The notes under the pieces: model-generated | What the model saw: only the letters and a program-made list of their open reading frames with translations | Database searches by the model: none | What the model was told of the DNA's origin: nothing | Assembly: GCF_000265405.1 (NCBI RefSeq) | Contig: NC_018010.1 | Coordinates: 1,942,501-2,006,500, forward strand | Reading direction: 5' to 3' | Length of the DNA: 64,000 nucleotides | Origin: Belliella baltica DSM 15883 | Lineage (GTDB): Bacteria > Bacteroidota > Bacteroidia > Cytophagales > Cyclobacteriaceae | Part shown: positions 25,143 through 34,085 of the stretch, in pieces | How the letters are laid out: each line of letters opens with the position of its first letter | Position numbering within the stretch: position 1 is the first letter of the stretch | Translations under genes and position numbers: made by a program

Positions 25143-26630
25143 ATGATGCTACAATTAATCAAATTGGAATTGACAAAAACCATGCGGTCCACTTCCTTTG
25201 CAAAATCGGTTTTGGTGGCTGTTTTTCTCGGTTTTCTGGCAATTTTACTCCTCTCTTATTTATTGCTTTTGGGAATATTCCTGAAGGAATTGATTGAAAA
25301 GGGTTTCAACCAAACAGATGCCTACGCATTTATAAGTGGCAATTTGGTTTATTTTTTCTTGATAGAGTTTATGTACCGGTATTTCACACAGCAGCTTCCT
25401 GTAATTGAACTAGAGAGGTTTCTGCATCTACCAATCAAGAAGAGTAAAATTATCAATTTTCTACTTATCAGATCATTCATTTCACCCTTGACGCTAATTG
25501 CGGTTTTGATATTCACACCATTTGCGTTTAAGGAAATCATGCCACGATTTGGAGATGCAGCAGCTGGGTCATGGTTGATGTGCATCTTGCTGACTAGTTG
25601 GTCATTGCATTGGTTGATGTTGTGGTTCAAGCAGAAGTTTGAGGATAGTTTTACTGGCTTAGCAGTGATTTTTATCGTGCTCTTACTAGGTGTTGGTTCC
25701 AATTACTACGGATGGTTCAATATCGGGGAATTGGTCAAGCCAATTTTTGATTGGTCGCTGACATCTGTAATTCCTGTTGCAGTGATGTTTGTCGTTTTTG
25801 TACTTCTGTATAGATTGGCATTCACTTATTATAAGAACAATGCCTATTTGGAAGATTTGTCAAAAGAGGAAAATGTCCGATTTGCAAATTCCAGTTTTGG
25901 AATTTTGAATAGATTTGGTCTTGCAGGAGAATTAGCCAATTTAGAATGGAAGCTTATTATTAGGCATAAGAAAAGCAGAACATATTTGATGTTGGCAGGA
26001 TTTTTCTTATTGTATGGGTTGATTTTTTATACGAATCCAGCTTATCAAACGGAGGAAGGATTTAGCCACATGTTTATTTTTGTGGGGACATTTATCACAA
26101 GTATATTCATGTTACAATATGGTCAGATGTTTCTGAGTTGGAATTCAGCTAATTTTGACTTTTTCTTGAAAAAGCGAGGAGGAGTGGAGGCTTTGGTTAA
26201 AGGGAAATATTTGCTTTTCGTATTGACTTCTGCAATTTCCTTTATCGCATCTGTTCCTTATGTTTATTTTGGCTGGGATATTTTACTGATTCACATTTGT
26301 ACTTTCCTCTTCAATATGGGAATCGTGATTCATTTGGTTATTTATTTTTCCCTATGGAAGCCTAAGCCTATGGATCTCAACAAAGGAGCCATGTTTAACT
26401 ATGAAGGTGTGGGCATCGCTCAGTTCCTAATGATGCTTCCGATTTTCCTTGGACCTTATGCAGTCTATTTCCCTTTTGCATTGCTGATCAATCAGTATGC
26501 AGGATTAGCAGCTTTGGCGATAGCAGGACTGATTGGGATAGTCGCATCGCCTTACTTGTCTTCACTTCCGGTGAAGAAGATTTTGAAAAATAGATATGAA
26601 ATTTCATCCGCTTTTAGACAAGAGATATGA
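25143..26630 (+). CDS. DUF5687 family ABC exporter membrane protein
   Basis: A polytopic protein of about 495 residues with some 10-12 hydrophobic segments, matching DUF5687, a Bacteroidota membrane component of ABC-2-type exporters (LIKLELTKTMRSTSFAKSVLV at the start; LEWKLIIRHKKSRTY before the second half). The frame is open to a TTG at 25128, but ATG 25143 or 25146 is preferred. Its stop overlaps the ATPase start (ATGA), forming a two-gene exporter. The substrate is unknown. Confidence 0.82.
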   Translation: MMLQLIKLELTKTMRSTSFAKSVLVAVFLGFLAILLLSYLLLLGIFLKELIEKGFNQTDAYAFISGNLVYFFLIEFMYRYFTQQLPVIELERFLHLPIKKSKIINFLLIRSFISPLTLIAVLIFTPFAFKEIMPRFGDAAAGSWLMCILLTSWSLHWLMLWFKQKFEDSFTGLAVIFIVLLLGVGSNYYGWFNIGELVKPIFDWSLTSVIPVAVMFVVFVLLYRLAFTYYKNNAYLEDLSKEENVRFANSSFGILNRFGLAGELANLEWKLIIRHKKSRTYLMLAGFFLLYGLIFYTNPAYQTEEGFSHMFIFVGTFITSIFMLQYGQMFLSWNSANFDFFLKKRGGVEALVKGKYLLFVLTSAISFIASVPYVYFGWDILLIHICTFLFNMGIVIHLVIYFSLWKPKPMDLNKGAMFNYEGVGIAQFLMMLPIFLGPYAVYFPFALLINQYAGLAALAIAGLIGIVASPYLSSLPVKKILKNRYEISSAFRQEI

Positions 26631-27322
26631 TTCAAATACAAAACCTTAGAAAACAATATAAAGATGCTGTCGTGCTTGATGTGGCGTCTCTCGAAATCCC
26701 AAAAGCAGAATGTTTTGGATTGGTAGGAAATAATGGAGCAGGAAAAACAACTTTATTTCGGATAATTCTTGACTTGGTGCGTGCTACGTCCGGAAATGTA
26801 ATGATTGACGGAGAGGACGTGAGTAAATCAGAGGAGTGGAAGTCTAAAGTTGGGGCTTATCTGGACGAACACATGCTTTTGGCCTATTTGACTGCAGACG
26901 AGTATTTCGAAACCCTAAGAAAAATCTACAGTTTATCTGAAGAGGATTTGGCACTTCATCTTGCCAAGTTTGACGAATTGTTCAACGATGAAATCAGAGG
27001 TAAAAAGAAGTATTTGAGAGACTTGTCGAAAGGAAATATAAAGAAAGTTGGTGTTGCAGCAGCCTTGATGGGTAATCCTCAGGTAGTGATGCTTGATGAA
27101 CCTTTTGAAAATCTGGATCCAAGTTCTCAAAATAGACTGAAGAAATTGATTTTACAGGAAAAAGAACATTCACAAATCACATTTTTGATTTCCAGTCATG
27201 ATCTGAATCATGTTACCGAAATCTGTGATAGAATCGTTTTACTTGAAAAAGGCAAGATAGTCAAAGACATGAATGACAAGTCCTTGATGGTAGCCGAATT
27301 GAATGAATATTTCGGAACCTAA
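26627..27322 (+). CDS. ABC transporter ATP-binding protein
   Basis: A 231-residue ATPase: Walker A GNNGAGKTT at residues about 34-42, signature RDLSKGNIKKVGVAAALMG (a variant of LSGGQ), Walker B QVVMLDEPFENLDP and H-loop LISSHDLNH. It powers the DUF5687 membrane protein with which it overlaps by 4 nt. The LSKGN signature is typical of the ABC-2 exporter branch, which often moves lipids, glycans or drugs. Confidence 0.92.
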   Translation: MIQIQNLRKQYKDAVVLDVASLEIPKAECFGLVGNNGAGKTTLFRIILDLVRATSGNVMIDGEDVSKSEEWKSKVGAYLDEHMLLAYLTADEYFETLRKIYSLSEEDLALHLAKFDELFNDEIRGKKKYLRDLSKGNIKKVGVAAALMGNPQVVMLDEPFENLDPSSQNRLKKLILQEKEHSQITFLISSHDLNHVTEICDRIVLLEKGKIVKDMNDKSLMVAELNEYFGT

Positions 27323-27339
27323 AAAAATCTTTTAGTACA

Positions 27340-27393
27340 AAAAAACTCCCCAAACACCTTAAAATCTTATTTAGGGCGATTGGGGAGTTTTTT
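27340..27393. terminator. Bidirectional terminator between the ABC operon and tmRNA
   Basis: A 13-bp stem (aaaaaactcccca 27340-27352 with tggggagtttttt 27381-27393, 28-nt loop). Its T-run side serves the + strand ABC operon and its A-run side serves the minus-strand tmRNA, whose 3' end is adjacent. Confidence 0.8.
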
Positions 27394-27800
27394 GTGGAGC
27401 TGGCGAGATTCGAACTCGCGTCCAGATAGGGAAACACCGTACCGTCTACATGTTTAGTCACCTGTTGGGTTTTCGATGATATGCTGCTGGATGACACACC
27501 TACATATCACTTATCTACTAGATTTTCGCATCTGCGTAGTAGCATCACAGATACTAGTCCTAACATTTCGACACCTCAGAATCAACCCCGAAAGGACGTA
27601 GGGTTGCGAGATGTGGCCGGGGAATCTCTATCGAGGCTCAACCCTTTAAGCGTTATCTATTTCCCGTGAGGGATAGATTAGGCAGCCATGGCGTAATTAG
27701 ATTCGCCAATTATGGTTTGTATGAATTATTCACAGACGTACATACTCCACCTGACATGCGAGCCCGATCCTTACACCTACTGTCAAAACCGGTCAGCCCC
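27394..27800 (-). ncRNA. ssrA: Transfer-messenger RNA (tmRNA)
   Basis: The minus strand begins GGGGCTGACCGG and ends with a T-arm and acceptor GAGTTCGAATCTCGCCAGCTCCAC, the two halves of the tRNA-like domain. The internal tag frame is complement of 27678-27707 and reads GGC GAA TCT AAT TAC GCC ATG GCT GCC TAA, that is GESNYAMAA, close to other Cytophagales tags ending YAMAA. The RNA rescues stalled ribosomes together with SmpB, marking unfinished proteins for proteolysis. Length about 407 nt. The open frames inside are not genes. Confidence 0.96.
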
Positions 27801-27820
27801 ATTGTTTCCAAATAGGAGGA

Positions 27821-27828
27821 CAAATATA
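27821..27828 (-). promoter_or_regulatory. -7 box of the tmRNA promoter
   Basis: TATATTTG on the minus strand matches TAnnTTTG, 20 nt before the mature 5' end. The few extra nucleotides would be trimmed by RNase P. No -33 element at the usual spacing. The remaining gap up to 28160 shows no gene. Confidence 0.55.
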
Positions 27829-28159
27829 AGGGAAATAAAGTTCCTTCTGTGGTTTCAAGGTTGGGAATGTTGAAAAGTTTTAAGGTTTGGGATGGTAGCT
27901 GTTTTAAATTATAGATTCCAAAATTGTAAAATTTTTAGAATCTATGATTTTTTGGTTCAGACTTGATCTGCTGATGTCGCCTATTTCCAAGTCTTGATTC
28001 TTTTAACTTGGGCTTAAATTTTTTTTGTCATCCTTCGTAATCCTATGGAGCAGGCTTTCACCCCTTGAATTTCATCCTTACTAGAGACTATTGTCTCCAA
28101 AACTTGCTTTAGCAATCAAAATTCAAAAACTTTGTAATCCATCAAAAACAATAATCGTT

Positions 28160-28949
28160 TTGAAGAAACATTTCTTTTTACTCTTATTTCTAGTCCCCTT
28201 ATTCGCAGAAGGTCAAATTCTCAATATCGAAAGATCCAGACTCGAAAAAGATACTACTAAAGTTTTTTTTGTTTAAAGCAGTTGCAGGACTGAATGCTTA
28301 CAACCGAAGTGCAGCAGCGGATGACCCCGTAAATTTGTTTGGGTATAATTTAGATGTAAATGCGCTTTACTATCCAGGAGAGCATGGATACATGTTTATT
28401 TCTAAATTTGATTATCTCAAAATTAACGATTCAGATTTCCTTAATTTTGGGATGATTCATGGAAGAGTAAATTTTTTGAGAGAAAGAAAGGTGAACTATG
28501 AAACTTTTATTCAATATTCCTATGATAACTTTAGAGGTCTCTATCCAAGGTGGATTGCAGGTGGATCCGTAAGACATAATTTTATAAAATCAGAAAAATT
28601 CTCTTTTCTATTTGGAGTAGGTGGAATGTATGAGTTTGAGAAATGGCAAATTCCAAATGAAGATCAATTTGTAGAAGTAAGCTTTCTCAAGAGCTCAAAT
28701 TATATTTCTTTGAGGGCTACACTTAATGAATTCGTCGATTTTAATATGGTGAATTATTATCAGGTAGGCTATGACAAAAGTATTTCAGGGTTTAGGCATA
28801 GGGTTAGTAATTCTACCATTCTCAATACTAAATTGACAGAGAAATTCTCTCTAACCAATACATTTGAAATCTCTTATGAAGACAAACCTATTGTACCAAT
28901 TACCAAGATGATCTATGCTTTTAAAACAGGTTTGTCTATAAACTTTTAA
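28160..28949 (+). pseudogene. DUF481-like outer-membrane protein, frameshifted at a T8 tract
   Basis: A TTG start at 28160 gives a signal peptide (KKHFFLLLFLVPLFAEGQ) and ILNIERSRLEKDTTKVFF, then the frame stops at 28274-28276. The protein continues in the next frame from 28269 as FKAVAGLNAYNRSAAADDPVNLFGYN through beta-barrel strands to LSINF at 28949. A T8 run (28263-28270) joins the frames; seven T would give one protein of about 262 residues. The body resembles DUF481 outer-membrane proteins. It could be a real mutation, a slippage-controlled gene, or an assembly error. Confidence 0.75.
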
Positions 28950-29108
28950 TGAGCTGTGGTTGAATTTCCAATAGAACAGGATCTAAGATTTTAAGATGAA
29001 TTCAGAACAAAAATTATTTTAACACAGAATCAGACTTTTGACAAAAATTATTCCTTGATTTTCACTTTCACCAAAGGCTAGTTTCTAATAATTTTATATC
29101 TTGCAGAG

Positions 29109-30826
29109 ATGGAAAATTTCGTTGTTTCAGCTAGAAAATATAGACCTTCCAATTTTAAAAGTGTCGTGGGCCAAAGCCATATCACGACGACTTTGAAAAA
29201 TGCGATAAAAAACAATCACCTTGCTCAGGCATTTTTATTCTGTGGTCCAAGAGGAGTGGGGAAAACTACTTGTGCTCGGATTTTAGCTAAAACCATCAAC
29301 TGTGAAAATTTAACAGCGGATTTTGAGGCTTGTAATGAATGTAGCTCTTGCAAGGCTTTTGTAAATAATGCTTCATTTAATGTTCACGAACTAGATGCGG
29401 CTTCTAACAACTCAGTAGAAGATATAAGGAACCTTGTCGAGCAAGTACGCTACGCACCGCAACAAGGTCAGTATAAAGTCTATATCATAGATGAAGTTCA
29501 CATGCTTTCTAATCAAGCCTTCAATGCTTTTTTGAAGACTTTGGAAGAGCCTCCGAAGTATGCGATTTTTATTCTAGCGACTACCGAAAAGCATAAGATT
29601 ATCCCTACAATTCTGTCACGTTGTCAAATATTTGATTTCAATAGAATTCAAATAAAGGATATTGCTGAGCACTTAACTTATATATCTTCAGAAGAGAAAA
29701 TCGAATATGAAGAAGAAGCATTAAGACTTATCGCGACCAAAGCTGATGGAGCTTTGAGAGATGCACTTTCAATTTTTGATTTGATAGTCACGTATTCTGC
29801 AGGAAATAAACTCACCTATCAAGAGACTATTTCGAATTTACATATTCTTGATTATGATTATTATTTCAAGGTTGTGGATGCGCTTTTGGAAGAAAGTATC
29901 GGTCAGGCGCTCCTAATATTTGATGAAATTCTAAAAAAGGGGTTTGATGGAAATAACTTTATCGTTGGTTTAAATGAGCATTTAAGAGATTTGATGGTCT
30001 GTAAGGATGAGTCTACTGTTAGCCTCCTGCAAGTGTCTGACAATACCAAAGAAAGATATTTGAATCAATCAAAAAGTGCTTCTTTATCTTTTCTATTATC
30101 AGCGATGAACCTTTGTAATCAGTGTGATATTCACTACAAAGCTTCCAAAAATCAGAGGCTTCATGTTGAATTGGCATTGATGAAAATGGCAAAATTGAAT
30201 CAGGCGATTTCCTTAGCAGCATTGGCTCTAGAGGATTCAAAAAAAAAAGCCTAGCAACTCAGTCTGATTCATCGAGTGTTACCCCCACACTTTTTAAAGA
30301 AGCGAGTCCATACGAAGCTAAAAAGTCTCCCGTACAAAAGACGATCTCTATTCCTTCTTCAATTCAACAGGCAAAAAGCAATCTAGAAGCAAAGCCTAAT
30401 CCTCCAACTGAGCAAAAGGAAAAAATAGAGGTCAAAGAAGAAGTGAATCAATTGGCTGAGCTTTTTGATGAAGATAAATTCAAAAATGTTTTGTTTGATA
30501 TGGTTGAGGAGTACAAATCTAACCATAAAAATCTCGAAGTAACCGTACTCAAGCAACCCTACAAGCTAGAAGGAGAGCATATTACTTTTTTGTTGAATGG
30601 AGAAATTCAAGAAGATATTTTCAATAAAAATAGACCTGAGGTGCTCAATACGCTTCGAAGAAAATTGAACAATTACAATATCAAGATAGATGCGGAAATT
30701 CAGGAAAATGCAGTTCCGGAAGGAAAAAAGCTTTATACCTCCTCAGATAAACTTAATTATCTTTTAGAAAAACATGGGGCATTGAGGGAATTGCAGAAAA
30801 AATTTGGCCTTGAAACAGACTTTTAA
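29109..30826 (+). CDS. dnaX: DNA polymerase III subunit gamma/tau with A10 frameshift site
   Basis: Zero frame (29109-30254) gives 381 residues: clamp-loader AAA+ domain with Walker A GPRGVGKTT, a Cys4 zinc module (CENLTADFEACNECSSC), Walker B YIIDEVHMLS and domain III, ending DSKKKA and stop. An A10 run lies at 30239-30248. A -1 shift there opens a frame without stops to 30826 that adds about 195 residues (KSLATQSDSSSVTP, then a Lys/Pro/Gln linker and ELFDEDKFKNVLFDMVEEY domain), giving tau of about 572 residues. This is the classical two-product dnaX design: gamma by normal reading, tau by slippage, or the reverse of E. coli. The coordinates cover both products. Confidence 0.85.
30239..30248 (+). 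other. A10 slippery tract in dnaX (frameshift or transcript slippage site)
   Basis: Ten A followed by G. The zero frame stops 4-6 nt later (TAG 30252-30254), whereas the -1 frame stays open for 588 nt and encodes a tau-type C-terminus. T. thermophilus dnaX uses an A9 run with RNA polymerase slippage and E. coli uses A6G with ribosomal shift; either mechanism would fit. No clear downstream stem-loop was seen. Confidence 0.75.
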
Positions 30827-31812
30827 AATTCTAATCCTATTCCAAAATTGATCAAATTCTGCAATTGAATAGCAGGGCCAGGTGGTTTGTCAGATCGAGT
30901 GATCAATACACTTTCATCGTAAATTAATATCGTCTCAATTCGAGTAGTGATAAATTTGTTGACTTTCATGCTAATGACGGAGTTGAAGTTAACCACCATA
31001 TTTCCTAAATTTTCATAATTGGAGAAGAGATTCAAATCTGCTTTCCAACGAATGTTTTCCAAAATTTGGATGTCTGTAGAAGAAGTAAGTGACATGCCTG
31101 CCTCAGCGCGAACGACTTCACCCGGAATGACTCCAAAAGCTCCTGCTCGACTCAGAGAATCGTCCATGACAACTGTAAAACGACCGGTAAATGGTGATCC
31201 TATAATGGATACTTTATCGTCATTTTTGAATTCTCTTTTGTAATTCAAACCAGTGGAAGACTGAATATATGCTGGAGCCAAAAGGTCAGAGATTCTATTT
31301 CGAGAGTCACGTTCTGCCCCTCCAGGTCGGAAGTAACGATACCCTGCTAGCAGTTGTGTTCGAGCATCTATTTGAGTTGATAGATACCATCTTTCAGATA
31401 ATTCACGCCCGTATTTGCTTAAGAAAATAAAGTTGTCATTGGTCTTCCTTGTCGCAAAGCGCCTATCGCTCTGTCTGTTAAATCCGAAGTTAATAGTCAA
31501 CTTACTGTCCCAGATTTTTTTATCTTTTTTATAATTAGCGAACAGATTTAATCCCGTATTCAAAGCCATATTACTTGCTCCACCCGCAGACCAATTTGTC
31601 AAACTTACTTGCTGAATGCTCAAGTTGAAGTTTCCGCCTTTTTTCCAATAGACTGGCTCTTCAGGTCTAAGAATAATGACTGAATCTCCAAGCATAATGA
31701 TCGTTTCTCCATTGATGATCAAAGTGTCAGCAAGTTGAGTTTGGTCTTGGGCACGACTTTGATAAACAAATGCCACCAAAAGAAATAATAGGAGGAAAAG
31801 CCTCTTGATCAT
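30823..31812 (-). CDS. DUF3078 family outer-membrane protein
   Basis: A 329-residue protein with a signal peptide (LFLLLFLLVAFVYQSRAQ) and the DUF3078 body: YWKKGGNFNLSIQQVSLTNWSAGGASNMALN, then strands such as WDSKLTINFGFNRQ and IRWKADLNLFSNYENLG, ending in an aromatic-rich strand GIGLEF typical of outer-membrane beta-barrels. Function unknown. It is the last gene of the minus-strand operon, 29 nt after the lytic transglycosylase, and overlaps the dnaX end by 4 nt in convergent orientation. Confidence 0.88.
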   Translation of the reverse strand: MIKRLFLLLFLLVAFVYQSRAQDQTQLADTLIINGETIIMLGDSVIILRPEEPVYWKKGGNFNLSIQQVSLTNWSAGGASNMALNTGLNLFANYKKDKKIWDSKLTINFGFNRQSDRRFATRKTNDNFIFLSKYGRELSERWYLSTQIDARTQLLAGYRYFRPGGAERDSRNRISDLLAPAYIQSSTGLNYKREFKNDDKVSIIGSPFTGRFTVVMDDSLSRAGAFGVIPGEVVRAEAGMSLTSSTDIQILENIRWKADLNLFSNYENLGNMVVNFNSVISMKVNKFITTRIETILIYDESVLITRSDKPPGPAIQLQNLINFGIGLEF

Positions 31813-31841
31813 AATTCAAATATAAGTGGAGCTTTTGATTT

Positions 31842-33443
31842 TTAAGGTTTGAAAATGATCAATTTTTGCCCAAGCTGGATATTATCACTTGAGAGATTGT
31901 TCCATCTTTTAATTTCCTCTATCTTGACGCCATACTTTTGACTTATTCTGAAAAGGTTTTCGCCTTGAGATACAGTGTGGCTGATCCTTGTGGGACTTGC
32001 TTGTTGAGTTGGCTTAGTTTGTTCAACAGGCCTAGTTATTGGCTGACTTGTTTGAGTAGGAGCGGACTGCGCCTGCGGAATTGGAGCAGGTTGCCTTTGC
32101 TGATTTACAGGAAGTACTTTGATTTCTTCCCCTCTTTTCCTATGTTCTTGTAGATTGAGAACCATTCCTACTTGCAGGCTTTTGTCATTTCTGATTCTAT
32201 TTTTAGCTTTCAATGAAGAAAGTTTGATTCCATATTTTTGAGAAATTGACCAAAGTGTTTCTCCTTGTTGGACAATGTGGATTTCTGCATCTGCACTCCC
32301 TTTTTTTGGTGCGGTATAATAATATTGACCTGCTTCAATAGGATCTTTTTTATCCAAATCATTTATTCTCCTGAATTTACCCGAACGCATGCCGATTTGA
32401 TCAGTGAAGTTGTCTTGTGAAGTGCTTGTAGCAGCTTGAACTGCTTCTATATCATTGACCAAAATCTGATCTGTCTGTGTGGACTTAGCAGTATTGCCTG
32501 TGACCTTTGGATATGAATTGGCTTGTGCTTGACTGTATCTCGTGGTTTGATAAGTCGTAGCAGAGTTATCTGTTTTAGTACTCGTCTTTGCAACAGCAGG
32601 TCTGGCTTGTGGAATTCCACTTTTCACATAAACAATAGAATAGGTTTTATCACCTGGGATTTGACCATTGCTTGTCCATTTATTGTATGCTTTTAACTCT
32701 GCTTCAGGGACACCAATTCTGGCTGCAACTGCTTTCAGTGTAGTCGGGCCTTGGACTGAAATTTCTTCCAGATAACCCGTATTCGATACCAGTCTTCCTA
32801 TTTGCCCTTCGAAAGCAATTTTGTGTGCGAGAAATTTCTTGAAATACCAATGTGTATTTCTATCAAGCTCAACAACCTTTTTACCGTTATACTGGGTGCC
32901 AAAATATGATTTAGCACCACCCAAACCCATCTGGTATGCGACTAATCCGCACATCCAATTGTCAAACTGACTGTTGTTTTTCTTCAAATATCTTGCTGCA
33001 CCTTGAGTGGAGGATACTATATTTTTCCTTTCGTCAATCTGATTGTCAACTCGCAAAAAAACCTCTTCGGCAGTTCCTTTTTTGAACTGCCAAAAGCCAA
33101 CTGCATTAGAAGTAGAGACTGCATCTGAAATAAGACTGCTTTCTTGAATGACTAAATATTTTAAATCAAGTGGGACTCCAATTGCTTGAAGCTCTCTCTC
33201 AATGATAGGCATGTATAGGTTGACCCTGTCAAGTTTTATCTTGAAATACGTTTGATTTCTGTGTAAAGCATCTACATCCAGTTGGATTTCTCTTCTTGCT
33301 TGTTCGTTAAGTTTAAGTGTCAAGTCTGCAAAAATAATTTCTCTTGGAACTTGTGGGATTTGCCCAAAACCTTGGTTAAAAACCAAAGTGAAAAGTGCAA
33401 TGAATAGACTTTTTGAAATGATACTTAAAAAACGTGATTTCAT
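31842..33443 (-). CDS. Lytic transglycosylase with LysM domains (MltD-like)
   Basis: A 533-residue exported protein: signal peptide (SLFIALFTLVFNQGFGQ), a SLT/lysozyme-like domain at about residues 70-215 (LKYLVIQESSLISDAVSTSNAVGFWQFKKGTAEE holds the catalytic Glu; YQMGLGGAKSYFG follows), a degenerate LysM near 220-275, a Gln/Thr/Pro-rich linker, and two clear LysM repeats at about 385-430 (HIVQQGETLWSISQKYGI) and 485-530 (HTVSQGENLFRISQKYGV). It cleaves the glycan strands of peptidoglycan and binds them through LysM. It overlaps the O-methyltransferase gene by 4 nt. Confidence 0.92.
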   Translation of the reverse strand: MKSRFLSIISKSLFIALFTLVFNQGFGQIPQVPREIIFADLTLKLNEQARREIQLDVDALHRNQTYFKIKLDRVNLYMPIIERELQAIGVPLDLKYLVIQESSLISDAVSTSNAVGFWQFKKGTAEEVFLRVDNQIDERKNIVSSTQGAARYLKKNNSQFDNWMCGLVAYQMGLGGAKSYFGTQYNGKKVVELDRNTHWYFKKFLAHKIAFEGQIGRLVSNTGYLEEISVQGPTTLKAVAARIGVPEAELKAYNKWTSNGQIPGDKTYSIVYVKSGIPQARPAVAKTSTKTDNSATTYQTTRYSQAQANSYPKVTGNTAKSTQTDQILVNDIEAVQAATSTSQDNFTDQIGMRSGKFRRINDLDKKDPIEAGQYYYTAPKKGSADAEIHIVQQGETLWSISQKYGIKLSSLKAKNRIRNDKSLQVGMVLNLQEHRKRGEEIKVLPVNQQRQPAPIPQAQSAPTQTSQPITRPVEQTKPTQQASPTRISHTVSQGENLFRISQKYGVKIEEIKRWNNLSSDNIQLGQKLIIFKP

Positions 33444-34084
33444 AATTTTCTTGCTAGCATAATACCATCCCGAATGGGTAGCAATACATTTTCTACTCTT
33501 GGGTCTTCTTGTACGATTTTGTTATACTCTAATAAGACTTTGGTGTCTTTATCGATTTTTTTTCCTTCTTCTATGAGAATTTTACCTGACCACAATACAT
33601 TGTCAGCCATGATAATTCCTCCAGGATTCATTCTGTCGATTATCAAATTATAGTAGTTGATGTAATTGGCTTTGTCCGCATCGATAAAAACCATATCGAA
33701 ATTACCCCCCAATGTTGGGATGATGTCCAATGCATTTCCCAATCTATAATCAATCTGATCTGCCAAGCCTGATTTTTGAAAAAAGCCTTTGACCATTGGT
33801 GCAATCTCGTCATTGATGTCCAAAGTGATCAATTTCCCATTTTTACTTAAACCGCGAGCCATACAAATCCCCGAATAACCAGTATAGGTTCCTATTTCTA
33901 AAATCACCTTGGGATTGTGCATCTTGACCAATAATTCCAGAAATTTTCCCTGCAAATGCCCAGAAAGCATTCTTGGCATCATTACTTTGGTATGGGTTTC
34001 TCTGGTGATGTGCAGAAGCAATTCATCCTCTTCCGAAGTGTGATTTTCACAATAGGCCAATAATTCAGGAGCGATAAATTCCAT
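33440..34084 (-). CDS. O-methyltransferase (class I, SAM-dependent)
   Basis: A 214-residue protein of the COMT-like O-methyltransferase family: motif I VILEIGTYTGYSGICMARGL at about residues 59-78, then GKLITLDIND, LGNALDIIPTLG, DMVFIDADKANYINYYN and GGIIMADNVLWSGKI, all typical of the metal-dependent small-molecule enzymes. The acceptor is unknown. It sits 1 nt after the M16 peptidase gene and overlaps the lytic transglycosylase by 4 nt, so it is in the middle of an envelope-related operon. Confidence 0.92.
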   Translation of the reverse strand: MEFIAPELLAYCENHTSEEDELLLHITRETHTKVMMPRMLSGHLQGKFLELLVKMHNPKVILEIGTYTGYSGICMARGLSKNGKLITLDINDEIAPMVKGFFQKSGLADQIDYRLGNALDIIPTLGGNFDMVFIDADKANYINYYNLIIDRMNPGGIIMADNVLWSGKILIEEGKKIDKDTKVLLEYNKIVQEDPRVENVLLPIRDGIMLARKL

Positions 34085-34085
34085 T

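Noticed and set aside
27481-27669. Plus-strand open frame in the tmRNA region
   Set aside because: The minus strand is plainly tmRNA with both tRNA-like ends and a tag frame.
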